Source: Colias croceus (taxonomy: Eukaryota > Arthropoda > Insecta > Lepidoptera > Pieridae). From it: a DNA stretch of 64,000 nucleotides. The position numbers and the translations under genes were made by a program. The stretch covers positions 6,386,001 to 6,450,000 of the forward strand of contig NC_059543.1 of assembly GCF_905220415.1 (NCBI RefSeq), written 5' to 3'. Under the pieces are notes generated by a model. The model saw only the letters and a list, made by a program, of their open reading frames with translations. It searched no databases and was not told the DNA's origin. Below are positions 1-11,764 of the stretch, one piece after another (position 1 is the stretch's first letter; each line of letters starts with the position of its first letter).

Positions 1-235
1 TTCAAACGTTTACTGAATAAACATTACATTAAAAAGTGATAACTTATTGTATTTAGGTACCTATATATTTTTAATACGATATTTATTTAATATATGCTTT
101 ATGTATATATGTATGTGTGTATGTATGTTTTTATTTATAATAATTTTTATGTACTTATGTATGTGTATGTTAATGTAGGTACTATAATGTTTTTTTGAAT
201 TTGTTTTTTAATTACTAATCTAATACAGCTTTACC

Positions 236-418
236 ACCACCCTCTGTCATGATTTTATGTTTTTTATCTTGTGTTTGGTTGCCTGGAAGAGATGGCTACT
301 AAAGCCATAAGGCCGCCATTTGTGCATGTCTCTCTTCTGTATATGTATGTCTTTTCCTGTTTGTAATGGTGTACAATAAAGCGTTTTCATTCATTCATTC
401 ATTCATTCATTCATTCAT
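236..418 (+). repeat. LINE-like 3' end with (ATTC)n tail
   Basis: The segment holds a TTGCCTGGAAGAGATGGCT motif, an AATAAAG signal at about 375, and then a perfect run of ATTC units at about 388-418. An untranslated 3' end with a polyadenylation signal and a microsatellite tail is typical of lepidopteran non-LTR retrotransposons. The clade cannot be named from this much sequence. A looser relative, ending AAATAAAGCG..TTCATTCA, lies near 1021-1135. Confidence 0.5.
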
Positions 419-438
419 AAATTCGATCGCTCTGGCGG

Positions 439-518
439 GATCACGGGTGGCTGAGTTGGTCAGGCGTCCGCCCCGGATTGGCGTGAAAGGATGCGGATTC
501 GAAACCCGCCTCGTGATC
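439..518 (+). repeat. tRNA-like sequence (tRNA-derived SINE head or tRNA pseudogene)
   Basis: The 80-nt segment is bounded by a perfect 7-bp acceptor-like pair, GATCACG at 439-445 and CGTGATC at 512-518. It has an A-box-like GGCTGAGTTGGTCAGGC and a B-box/T-arm GCGGATTCGAAACCCGC, which forms a four-pair stem around TTCGAAA. No convincing 5-bp anticodon stem with a 7-nt loop can be folded. A tRNA-derived SINE head is therefore more likely than a working tRNA. It sits directly after the ATTC microsatellite of the preceding LINE-like tail. Confidence 0.4.
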
Positions 519-619
519 GAATTTTTTCTATTCTTTATAAATTAATACTTGCTCTCTTCCTTGAAAATAATGTACCTGAATCGTCATAATATGATAATAA
601 TAAAACCCATCATCGCAGG

Positions 620-758
620 TATCGACGACATGCAAATGTGCGAGCTGAGCCTGGACGAGACGGGGCTGACACGCAAGCGCGGCGCGGAGGTGCTCGAGCA
701 CGAGTTCGAGCGCGAGTGGGCACGTCATGGCGGCCCGCCCTACCGCCCCTCGCACTAG
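620..758 (+). CDS. Terminal exon of an unidentified gene
   Basis: An acceptor (CCATCATCGCAG) precedes an open stretch ending at TAG 756-758. It encodes about 46 residues, GIDDMQMCELSLDETGLTRK followed by a Glu/His/Arg-rich end that finishes PPYRPSH. GC content and GC-ending codons are far above the flanks, as expected of a coding exon. The upstream exons lie outside the window or beyond a long intron. I do not recognise the protein. The antisense open frame over the same bases is a by-product of its GC-rich codons. Confidence 0.55.
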
Positions 759-774
759 GTAATCTATAAAGAAA

Positions 775-953
775 CTAGCTCACCGCCCGCGACTTCGCCC
801 GCTTTCTCTAAAACGATTTGAGATTTAAACTATCCTATCTCTCAAGTTGGATCGAACTGCACATGGTGTGCGAATTTTATTATAATCGGTTAAGTGGTTT
901 AGGAGTCCATTGAGGACAAACATTGTGACACGAGATTTATATATATATTATAA
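775..953 (-). mobile_element. Helitron-like non-autonomous element, empty-site copy
   Basis: Read on the minus strand it runs from ATATATATAAATCTCGTGTC to the terminus GCGGGCGAAGTCGCGGGCGG..GAGCTAG|T. A CTAG end, a GC-rich short hairpin just inside it and insertion before T are Helitron hallmarks. It is the same family as 21594-21868 but lacks the 103-bp insert found there, so it shows the original unoccupied site. Confidence 0.6.
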
Positions 954-2727
954 GATAAGATAAGATGCATTTTCTTCAACACAATAAAACCGACAAAAAT
1001 CAATACTATACTTTTTTACCTAGACATAAAGTCGAAATTTGTGCGTCTCTTTTTATATGTGCACATTTATTTTGTGTAATATTGTCTTTTTTATCTGAAA
1101 TAATCTAAAATAAAGCGTTATCTTTCATTCACTCATCCTCTCACTCCCTTTTTCTTCTTTTTAGAGAGAGCTCTCACAATTGCTTAATTATTATTCTCAT
1201 TGAATAAAGTGAAAAGTATAGATGGAACAACTCACTTTGATACTTTAACATTTATATTTATTTTACTAGTGGATGCTTGCGATTAACCTTTACAATTAAC
1301 TAATAACAATTTTATTTTATACATAATATAAACCAAACTTAAAACATTTGAAAACAGCGTTATTTTTTTCAGGCAATTACAACGACAAGAACACCATCAA
1401 GAAGAGTATTAAAACATAAGTTATTATAAAAACGTAGCGCTTTCAACTGTGCCTTCAAAGGTAGATAGTGCAATATGTTGGTCCGCAGTGACTGTGATCA
1501 TACAAGTACACAACTTAGACGTAATTTACGTAAACGAAACTATTTATCAACAGATTGTATGGAATTTTGTGATTTTCAACGTAGCAATCGATTTATTGTG
1601 ACTTGTTTACATTTAGGCAAAAATATATTATCCATCATTAGTAGAGTTTTAAATTTTATTAATTTATGTAGACGTTAGCAAATAGAGAACGAATAAATTT
1701 ATATAAACTTTAGGTCAATATAGTATTATTTCAGTTTTATGGTTGTAAAAGATGATGTGCGATTTATTTTAGATTGAAATTTATTAGTACATAATTCTTG
1801 GCATTCCTAAAAAAACATTTCAATGTAATCATAATTAGGAAGTATTATCATACACTTAGTAAACTTTTTGTCTAGTATATTAGACGGCTTACTTAATTTA
1901 TTTCGATCTACCTTATTGTATGTGAAGGTCAGATAAAAAAAAATCAACTTACAACATGTGATCCAATTTTTGCCTTATATTTAAAAATTTATGTGATTCC
2001 AACTACTTACATATCTAATTGACATTTTATATAAAAATATTGTTTAATTATAATTATCATATATTCACAAAGTATATGGACGAAATAATTTAAAATACTT
2101 GTGTGCATTATTTAATAGTGTATAAGAAATATAGAAAAGTGGAGATTTATAAAATATAAATTAAATATATGAATGAAATAACGTTTAATACTACAGCTAT
2201 AATATTTTAATGAAATTTTCGGTACTTTTTTTCAATAATTTATTTTCTAACTATTTCAAACTATTTACTCTCATTCAGTGTCTAAAACTATTGTATATTT
2301 CTAATCGAGACATTCCTATCCAACTTTAAGACTGGGGATGCAGCTTTGTATCAAAATTATACAATTTTTCAGTATTTTACATATGCATTTTTAACAGTAT
2401 TGAGTACATTCCTACCAGACCTTGGCAGTTTTTTTAATAATATAGCGTAAGGTTTGTAAACTTAGTACAATAATATATGAGTGCCTTTTATGCCGTGAAG
2501 TACATGAATTTGTGTTATGCTTTACCAAATAAATATAGGATTGTATTATATGTGTTTTATTTTCTATGTAATAAAACCTGATACTTTATCCCTGATACAG
2601 TAGATTCGCATTAACGGGATATTTAAATCATCTGACTGTTTACTAAACCCAGAATATTTGATGAGTTGCCTTTGTATTTTACAAGAAAAATGTATACTTA
2701 GCTGATATTTATACGTCAAGTATTGAT
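954..2727. other. Intergenic, AT-rich, no gene found
   Basis: This follows the 3' end of the gene that stops at 758. It contains a degenerate LINE-tail-like stretch (about 1021-1135) and short open frames such as 1475-1678 with no recognisable domain, codon bias or splice support. AATAAA-like signals are frequent but cannot be assigned to a transcript. Confidence 0.5.
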
Positions 2728-2895
2728 TACTAGCGGTCCGCCCCGGCTTGGCCCGTGATACATTTTTCGCAATAAAAGGTATGGCCTATGTTCTTTTTCA
2801 GGGTCTAAAGATTGTCTGTGCCAAATTTCATCAAAAAAGGTCCAGTAGTTTATGCGTGAAAACCATACATACATGCATACATAATTAGAAAGAAC
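2728..2895 (-). repeat. Helitron-like/short interspersed repeat copy
   Basis: It starts on the plus strand with ACTAGCGGTCCGCCCCGG and continues with a GCAATAAAAGGTATGGCCTATG stretch and a CCAAATTTCATC block. All are shared with the copy at 61452-61640. The terminal CTAG adjoining the GC-rich hairpin is in reverse orientation. Confidence 0.5.
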
Positions 2896-3451
2896 GAAAG
2901 AAAGATCATTTATTTGACTCCACAAAATTGAAATAACACGATTAGCAAACAATACAATTAGTGATTTTCAGTGGCCCCTCTTTGAAACGATTGGAGCGGC
3001 AGTGCGTTCAAAAATATAATATTAAAATATAATGTAAACTAATTAGACCAAAATTACAAACCTTTCCTCCTTATAATAGTAGTATAGAAGTATAGATAAT
3101 ACACAAGATAATAGAATAGTTTGAAACACAGTTTGAAACTACCTACCACGAAACTACGAATTCCACCACCGAAAATAGGTAGTTGTGGAAAATAGGGATC
3201 TTACAAGCTGACCCATCGAATTTCGTTTGCGGAATAGGATATAAAAATATTTTTTTTATTGAATAGCTTTTTTCGTGTAAAGAGCGACGTGTACACGTAC
3301 ACTTTACACCTAGGTAATAATTTTCATTTGTCCATTGTAGCTCCTGAAATATCGATATCAGGAGTTCATCATAATATTGTAATCTAAGTGTATGAAAAGT
3401 ATCTCGAAAGAACTGTAAATATTTCATTGTTTGTTGTGGTGTGATGTCTTA

Positions 3452-3936
3452 GGGGCTGTCCTTTAATCACGTGAGGCTCAAAAGGGGGGGGAGGGGTCCA
3501 TCAAAACATCACGAAATATCACAAGGGGGAGGGGGGGTAAAGTAATATATCACGTGTATTTATTTTTCGACAAGCGCGCGATACTCAACCGAAAAGCGGC
3601 GTTACATGTATTTATTTTAGTCAAACGCGTACAACTTTTTCGCATATCTTTCATTATTTTTATGTCATTCAAAAACAAACTGCAATCTTTCTGTCTACCT
3701 CTGAACGTTTATTATCTTTAATTCTTTAATTTACTATAATAAAATTAGATGATACATACCAGTATTTTTTTATAAATAAAAAATTGATTCTTTGCAGGTA
3801 CGAAAAAATACACGTGATATAGGGGGGAGGGGGGAGGGGTAGTCTAAAACCTCACCACGTATCAACTATCACCAAGGGGGAGCCCCCCTCCCTCAAAAAA
3901 TACCAAATAAACATCACGTGATTAATGGACGGCCCC
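3452..3936. mobile_element. PIF/Harbinger-like MITE, 485 bp
   Basis: The left end GGGGCTGTCC.TTAATCACGTGA and the right end TCACGTGATTAATGGACGGCCCC are inverted repeats of about 23 bp with one mismatch and one single-base gap. The element is flanked by the trinucleotide TTA at 3449-3451 and 3937-3939. A 3-bp TWA duplication and a GGG-type terminus fit PIF/Harbinger or a related family. Inside are G-runs (about 3484-3536, 3819-3838) matched by C-runs near 3885. It has no transposase frame. Confidence 0.65.
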
Positions 3937-3939
3937 TTA

Positions 3940-4306
3940 TGTGATGTAGTTCTGTTGGTTAAGCTGTTGGTACTTGGTTGGTACATAATATAATAATATT
4001 ATCATTCATTGCCTGTGGAATTTTGCGCGCAATTTAATGTCATTGATCCTATCTATTGTCAAAGTATGAATGACAGTAATGACACTGACATTTCTCTCAA
4101 AAGTCAAAACTTTACAAACAAGCTATGATCAAAAAACACATTATTTTCATTTGTGAAATGAGCACAGTTTTGCTATTTTTAGATAAGTGAAAGTTTCCTT
4201 GATTAGGACAGTTTGATATTAGAATTACAACTACTATCGTAATAAGTTTTTTTCGTACAAATTTCTTTGGAAGTTTTTTATATAAACTTAAATAACGCAT
4301 GACATA
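3940..4306. promoter_or_regulatory. Upstream region of the NEMP gene
   Basis: This 367-bp stretch lies between the MITE and the NEMP start codon and probably holds its promoter and 5' UTR. I see no TATA box at a defensible position and no clear initiator. Confidence 0.3.
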
Positions 4307-7300
4307 ATGCACCTTGGTCTCCGGGTTCTTGCGTTGTTATTTGTTATCACAAAAACAAATTCATTGCCTTACGATGGTGAGATAATTTAAAATAGGTTAC
4401 TTTATTAGTTATAGATAGCAATTGTTCAATAAATACATTCAGTTCTATGAAAATAGTGACGGTTATTGGAATTTGTAAAAACTTTTATAACATTATTTAC
4501 AGTACATTGGCTTGGTGGACCAACGGTGATTGATAGAGAGATATTTCCATCAAAGCAATCGATAGACATATATTGCTATTCAGGAACAGCTAAAAATTTG
4601 CTGGCTTTGTGGCAAACTGTAAAGGTAATTACTTAATACCAATGATCAGGGGAACATCTTAAATTATATTGTTGTTCATAATCTTTTAATACTTTTTCAT
4701 AATATAAAATAGTGTCTGTAGTTGTTTTCTTCAATATTAATTTTATCAATAAATCTGTTTTAATTAAACATAAAATATATAAGATAAAATTCAATAAGGA
4801 CATGCTTTGATTTTAAATATTCTATAGTGTTTTAGGTAACTTTTTTCTATTTATTCCTCAAATTAGAAAGTATAACTTAAAAACTTGTATTAGTGCTAAT
4901 TGAAACCAATAGTGTCAACCTTATCTTAATTGCTTTTTCACTGTAGATATAAAATTATTTTCTTGAACTATTTTTTAGTTCAACATTAAGATACAAAATG
5001 ATGAATTCAGTCAATATCTGGGTGATAATCCTGAACAAGTATATAAGGACTACACAGAGGACAGCTATGGCTGGGGGGCCGTTGTCAATCCCTTCCAGAA
5101 GAAAGTTTATAGAAGTGTCTCTATTAACCTGTTTACTCCTACATGCATGGCTATCAATACCAAACAAAGACATAGTATTGAGCTACAGATACAAAGTAAG
5201 TTCAGTTATTTTTTAGTATTTTATTATGGTAATTGTAAATATTTCTATGTTTAAACTTAAGAAATGGCTCAACAAGTAGAATGAAAATTGACATCCTAAT
5301 GTCTGAAACTAAAGAGTGGCTTCTTTAAAACCTTGTGTGTAAAAAAAAATCTTATCTACTCCGATAATGAATAGGCATAGGCACAGTATTACAATATTAT
5401 TTCCTACAGTAAGGCCCAGTATTACAATATTATTTCCTACAGTAACGCCTTTGATGTCGCGCGATGCCGCCGCCAGCGTAGGTACTTACGCTGCCACACG
5501 AAAATATGCAAGGGTTGCCACAAATGGGAAATAAAACAGTTGTGATTATTAATATTATGATGAATTCATTTATTAATATGTACATTCAAAATAATTGCGA
5601 TTATTAAATCTGATGTAATTATTTGTTCATAAATATATGATTACATATATTGCACTGCTAAATATTTACGTGGACACTTTATTTTTGGATCTTCTTAAGT
5701 ATTTGTCTATTATAACATTTAACTAAGTAATGCATTCTCATTGGGATATACAATCTGATAAGACAAGAATGAGAACAGCATATACACAGCTTCGTTAAAA
5801 TTCTATAGATACAAATACAATCTATCTAAAATATCTAAATAACTTCTGGGATTTTGATGTAAATTTACGTCAATACACAGAATAGTTTGTGCGCGCCATT
5901 ATAGAATATGTAAGTATAATAAAATTATTACACAAAAAAAATACGAATGCGTCGTCCTTTCGCGCTAGGTAATGCAAACTAAGCGTGATTGCAGTACGCG
6001 TCCCGCGTAGCCCGACCCCCCGCCAGTTCCCCTCCGTTTTACACGTACATTCGTCGCCATACTGTAGGAAATATTGTAATACTGTGGCATAGGCATATAG
6101 AAAAGAATAAAACAATATGATGAATTAAATATTTATTTACAACATGGCATGTTAACTGTGCATAGGAAATAGATTCCCAATGTATTAACCAATGATTTTA
6201 TGCTTGTAGGAGTGGACCTATGGCGTGTCTTGATAATGGTAACTGGTATAGCATTGATATTCACATCACGGGCTCTCAGCGGCAATCCTGTGTTCTTCTA
6301 CTTGTGTGGTATCATTGTAGGAGTGTCTGCGTCTTTCATGGTGCTCGTTTATTATGTTAGCAGGCTATTGCCAAAGGTAAGTATTAAGATAAATAAATAT
6401 TTAACCATTTTGTATGGTGTGCATGTTTCTTCATTTCTATGGATGTGATATTGTGATGATTGTATGAAACTAAATATTTATTTAAAAGGTAAAACAATCA
6501 TATTAAAGATAGTCTGTTATTGCATATTAAGTTTTTAGTAACTTTTTTTCATGAAAATATTTTTTGCATGAAGTATATTTGTAAAACTAAATACCTTTGT
6601 TAAATATTACAGAAAACTCTCACATACGGCATATTGATTGGAGGCTGGACAGTAGGAGTGTACTTATTCCAGCAGATTTGGGAGAACATAAGAACTCTTG
6701 TAGTTTCGTACCAGGCTTATTTGTTTTGGTACACATTTCTGGCTGGATTCATTAGTTTTGTTGTGTGCTACCGGATTGGACCACCAAAGAATCAACGGAG
6801 TAAAAATTTGGTTATGTGGACACTCCAGGTGAGTGAAAATTTCGCTATCGCCTACACACTTCTATATATCAAATACTATCGCATGCAAATTGAAATAAAA
6901 TGATTTCAGTTTTAGAATTCCATGTTCAGTCACACTCTTGAAATTGGTACCCTTATGAAAGTAGTTTATAGTCTATAGTTTCTCATAAGCACTTGTTGAC
7001 TTTTAGCTAGTGGGCGTGTTCACGACATTCTTTAGCAGCCAGTACCAGGAGGCATCAGCTGCCGTTGTGATCGCCTCGCTCGTTGCCAAGTACTTCCCGC
7101 AGTCGTGGATGTACGCTATACAGGGATATTGGTGAGGATACTCTATTTTAAATTAAAGGTCCTATTCCTCATACAATTTCATAGAAAGCATATCAAACTG
7201 AGTCGCGTCGCGTTGCTACGCTTTCGCATAGATACGCCTAGTGTGGTCGGACCTTAAGAAGTTGTACTTTCAGCCCAGAAATACTCCTAGCACAAATATT

Positions 7301-7965
7301 TTTATCGCGTTTTACTGAAATCCATCAATCAAATCAGTTCCAACAAATCTAAATGTTTTCAGGCGCAGAAAGTTCCCTCCAAAGCCGCGGCTACTAACTA
7401 GCGAAGAGTACTACGAGCAAGGTGCACGTGAGACGAAGCGTGCGCTAGAGCAGCTGCGTGAGCACTGCACAAGCCCGGACTGTGCGCAGTGGCGCGTCAT
7501 GCTCAAGCTGCATGACGCCAAGCGGTGAGTGGCGTGTGGCAGCAGCATAACTTATACAATATTATGTCCAACTTAAGTTATCACTGGGTGTGAATAATAG
7601 ATATTTTTCGATTGTCAGACCTACCCAATATGCACACAAAATTTAATAAGAATCGGTCAAGAATTTAATATATTAGATGTTATTATTTGCATTCCGTCTA
7701 TTATCAACACACAAATTCGATAGGATAAGAATGTTATATTATAAGAACTAAAAAAAATACATTTTCAGCCTTACTAAAAAATAATTTGTTTTCAAGCAGC
7801 TTCGCAAGTTTCGTCGAAGGCAACTCGCACCTCAGCGACGACGAAATAGTCGACTATGAGTCCTACGCTTTTTCACTGGAGCGCTCCAAGCCCAACGCAA
7901 ATTCCACCAGGAATAACATGGAAATATCAGATGATGATTCTTCTGAAGAACTTGACGAGTTATGA
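4307..7965 (+). CDS. Nuclear envelope integral membrane protein (NEMP/TMEM194 family)
   Basis: Coding exons are 4307-4376, 4503-4624, 4979-5195, 6210-6376, 6613-6828, 7007-7131, 7363-7524 and 7800-7965. They total 1245 nt, or 414 aa, close to vertebrate NEMP1. Exon 1 encodes a cleavable signal peptide (MHLGLRVLALLFVITKTNS). A lumenal part follows with NPFQKKVYRSVSINLFTPTC. A cluster of hydrophobic helices fills exons 4-6, with the family-typical CYRIGPP and LVMWTLQ between helices. The C-terminal tail has PPKPRLLTSEEYYEQG, the FVEGNSHLSD motif and an acidic Ser/Asp end. NEMP proteins sit in the inner nuclear membrane, support nuclear envelope stiffness and are needed for fertility in animals. 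All junctions are AG/GT and phases close. A 705-bp transposon lies in intron 3. Family assignment is firm; orthology to NEMP1 versus NEMP2 is not decided. Confidence 0.93.
5382..6086. mobile_element. 705-bp TIR element in NEMP intron 3
   Basis: CACAGTATTACAATATT..TTCCTACAGTA at the left is the inverse of TACTGTAGGAAATATTGTAATACTGTG at the right. The flanking GCATAGG at 5375-5381 and 6087-6093 is a 7-bp direct repeat, or 8 bp if the ambiguous edge base is counted. The left terminus is partly duplicated: a second copy starts at about 5413. The right third (5945-6050) is GC-rich. A duplication of 7-8 bp points to hAT or a similar superfamily, but the terminus is not diagnostic. No transposase remains. 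Confidence 0.6.
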
Positions 7966-9870
7966 AAAGAAATTTATTCTATGATTGCACACAATAACAT
8001 TCAAGGCTTATGTGTTAAAATAAAGGATACAATACTAGTCTTATTATAACGTTTTGCTATGAAGAGTGGACATTGTTGAAATGTGAGTGTCTAGTTCATT
8101 TCAAGTAAAATATTGTATTCAGATATCAACAATTTTAATTTAAAAGAACGGTATTCCGGTGATTTGAAACATTGTAAGGAAAGTATGTAAACAACACGTT
8201 TCTATTTTCGTTTTTTTATTATCACAAATATATGAATCAAGACTATAGTTTAAGAGTTCAAATTAAATAAAAGCAGCTAGGTAATTGCGACTATGTACAA
8301 ACATTTTTTATTCATTCTAACTACCTAATGTTATATTGCTATGTTTATAGTAAGCTCACTACAATAGATTTCCAATAGAAAATTGCAATAAGTCTTCTAA
8401 AATCCACTTTGTCTATGAATTTTTCATCATAATCTTCTTGAAATTTGCAACAAAAATACTATAGTGTGATTTTATTTCTTATTTAATTAAAGTTTTATAA
8501 CAAAAACTGTCTGTATTGAATTAACTTTGTGTGATTATTTATATGAATCTTGTTTGCTTAGTAGAATTTCTCAATTATTAAGATTTGAAAAACATGTGAT
8601 CTCTATATATTTTAATATGAAATAATAAAACATTGATTTGTTAGTAATAATTTATTTCTTAAACATTATAATAATATTATCATTAGTCTTTGTATCAATT
8701 AATAACATACAAACGAACGAAGAAACAACCAAGCATGATAATCTGATATTAGCTTATCTAATAAATACAAAAAATACTTTCTGTAGTATAAAATTACTTT
8801 GTGTAGTTCAGTCAGCTATGACTGCATTTTAATTTAATCAGTATGAATTGTAAAAATAACCATTGTCTGAACTATATAAAATTAACTTACAACTTGTATA
8901 ATAAATAAAGAACATAAGCATTCTGTCTTACTCTATTTTTCACAATAAGTATGACTTGAGGCAAATATAATGATTACTAAATAAGTCTTCAAAACAATCT
9001 ATGTGAATATTGTATATTATGAACAGTTAACTTAATTTTTTAAATATCTTTAATAGGATATATATTAATATTGTTGCTCAGTACTAGCAAAAAGTTTGCT
9101 AAAAAATTTTTACACACTTTCTTTAATGGGATGTGTATAGAAATGTTTTTTACACCTTATTGTTCGTTGTAAATAAGGCATTTATAGGTTTAATGTGTGA
9201 ATTTATTTTTATAAGACTGTTTTAAGGTTTAAATAAACATTTTTTATGCAATATTTTATTATTATTTTAAATTAACCTATATTTTAATGAACATTTAATA
9301 TAACAATTTTATAATATGCATGGCACTTGGTGAGTAAAGTTATAACAATTATTAATTTGTTTGTATACAATATTATAAAAAATAATCTGATTTGTAATAA
9401 TATTTGGAAAGACAGTTGTCCATCAAAACAAGAGTAAAAAAATGCACTGCTAATATTCTTCAATAAAAAAACCTACTACTTTTTAGCACATTTCAATATA
9501 TCTTTAAATTACAATTGCACATCACAACACCTATCAATTGATAACACAACACCTATCATAAATTAATTCATTAGTACACATACACTTAGTTTTAGCGTTT
9601 GTTAAAGCATAATATAAAAGGCAAAGGCACAATGGTACATTAATTTTATTTCAAATAGTAAATTCCTAGGAACCTCCTAGTTTTCATATAAATCGATGTT
9701 TTTATAATATGGAAAATAATTCCATAGCAAAATAATAATTATTATTTTAAAATGGTTGACATGTTTATTGCATTATAAATAATTTCTTTCACACTGAAAA
9801 TTATCTTGTCTTCATTTTTTATTTTCAATTTACAGTTTCTAGTACCTTTCCTGAGAATACAATTATTTGT
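7966..9870. other. NEMP 3' UTR and NEMP-RSU1 convergent intergenic region
   Basis: AATAAA follows the NEMP stop at 8019-8024 and 8266-8271. On the minus strand, AATAAA complements at 9818-9823 and 9764-9769 lie just past the RSU1 stop. The 1.9 kb between the convergent genes is more than 70% AT, with only short chance frames (for example 8638-8832). No RNA gene or repeat was recognised. Confidence 0.45.
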
Positions 9871-11764
9871 TTATCGCACTCTGCTTGCTTTCTTGCTCTT
9901 GTCGAGTGTTTGTGGCGGCGGCGGAGGCTTGGCAGACATGTGCCGACTGTACAAACTGTAAAAGTTATGTTGTTTAAAGATTATTACATGTTTTGTATAG
10001 TCTTTTGGTGATAATATACATATTTAAAGGTAAATAAAACAATTCAAAGAGTTAATTATACTGCATAATTTATATTACAGAAAATTGCTGCAATTTATTG
10101 CATTTAAAATTAAATAATCCTTGTCAAACAACAAAAAGAAAGTATAAACTTACACTCTATATGTCTCAGAGCGCAGATAATCAAGCACATGAGATGGCCC
10201 AAGCTTGAGCTGGTCTTCAATTGGTGGTACCCAGAAGTTACCTTCCAGCCTCAATACTGACTTATTACTTGCCAGTTCCAACGACCCTGAAGTATTAAAA
10301 AATTATTATAACGGGTTGAATGTTTTGAATGGAAAACAAATTCAAAATTCATAAATTTAAGACTGAAAATGTTCAAAGGTTGAAGAACTAATTGATTTAT
10401 GTCCACTTAGCCTATGTTGCCTAGTCTTAACTTTCTGTGTAATATAATTAAGACTAAATTCAATCAAATAAGCTCTCCATACGTTTTTTTAAATAGGCTT
10501 AAAAATAAAGTATACAGATAAGAAATACCTATTTCTGGGGGAAGAACAACAAGTCTATTTCCTTGCAAATGCAATTCTCTCAACCTCGTCAGCTGTCCTA
10601 ACTCTCTTGGTACTTCAATTAGATCATTTTCTCTCATTGATAGCTGAAAATTATTAAATCATTATAAGTGACGATATTTGATATTTTAAATACTTATAAA
10701 GGTTAACTTCATAACTATTAATAATTATAGAACAAAATTTTCCTGTTATGCACATTTACAACAGGATAACCAACTATGAAACTAATTGAACTCTTCTGTA
10801 ATAAATGGAAAAATAATTACTTACAATTTGTAGATTTTTCAGATTTCCAATTTCAGGAGGTAGATATTCAAAGTCATTGTCGCCTAGATACAAGGCTCTG
10901 AGACTCTCTGAAAATTAAAATTGTCAAAATATAATATTTATTCCAAGGATAGGATGTAGGAAACCTACTATAAAAAAATTAAAAAAGTAATATAAATTAT
11001 TATATATAGCTTACCCATCATAAAGAAGTTTCCTGACAGGGTAGTTTCCTTAATGTTATTGTAGGTCACATCCAGGATTTCCAATACAGGAAATGCACCA
11101 AATCCCCTTGGCAAAGTGTACAGTCTATTGAGTGACACATTTAAAATCCGGAGTTTCGGTAAAGACGACAAACTAACTGGCAGCTCCTCTATGTGGTTGT
11201 TGGCAAGATTCAAAATCTCCAAGTTGATTAGGTTCGCAAGACCAGCTGGCACAACTTGTAGTTTGTTATGACTTAAAGTTAGCCTCGTTATGTTTTCTAA
11301 AGCAACTGGAATATATTTCACCAATTAATATGTGTTATACAATATGATTTATGGAATTATATACCCTACTAGTAGGTAAAAAATACATTTTATTAGTATG
11401 TGGTTGATAGTGATGAGAGAATGAAGTCATCTTTATAATTATAACAAACGCTTAATTCCCATTTTAAGTGTATGTTCAACAAAGAATTGAATTTCTTAAT
11501 GTAAAAAGAAAACGCGTTATTTAAATAACTCCTCATATGATTCAAATTATTACTCTTATGATAAATAAACAAAAAAAAACTGTTGCGAAACAAACAAGTA
11601 CCAAACAAGTTACACCAAAAAGGGTAAAACAAGATCATATTGTAATAAGATGACTTACACAAGCCTGGAATTTCATCGAGGCTTGAAATCCCTTTATCCA
11701 CTAAATCTATTTCAGGATTATTTATTTCCTTAGCTTCTTCGATCACTTTTTTAGCTTTCGACAT
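9871..11764 (-). CDS. RSU1: Ras suppressor protein 1 (RSU1 / icarus)
   Basis: Minus-strand exons in transcript order are 11764-11659, 11305-11015, 10907-10825, 10643-10529, 10286-10154 and 9955-9871. They total 813 nt, or 270 aa (human RSU1 has 277). The start MSKAKKVIEEAKEINNPEID matches the family N-terminus. About seven leucine-rich repeats follow, including ITRLTLSHNKLQVVP, LEILNLANNHIEELP and ALYLGDNDFEYLPPEIGNL. The C-terminal WVPPIEDQLKLGPSHVLDYL and ETYRVLYSRHM are diagnostic, ending in a Pro/Lys/Ser-rich tail. RSU1 binds PINCH in the integrin-linked kinase complex at cell-matrix adhesions and restrains Ras-JNK signalling. An in-frame upstream ATG at 11806 would add 14 residues, but the internal Met fits the family start. 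Intron phases close exactly. Confidence 0.95.

Noticed and set aside
528..755. Minus-strand open frame over the first exon
   Set aside because: It mirrors a GC-rich coding exon on the plus strand that has an acceptor and a stop; it is a composition effect.
1475..1678. 67-aa frame downstream of the first gene
   Set aside because: It has no homology that I recognise and lies in 3' intergenic AT-rich sequence.
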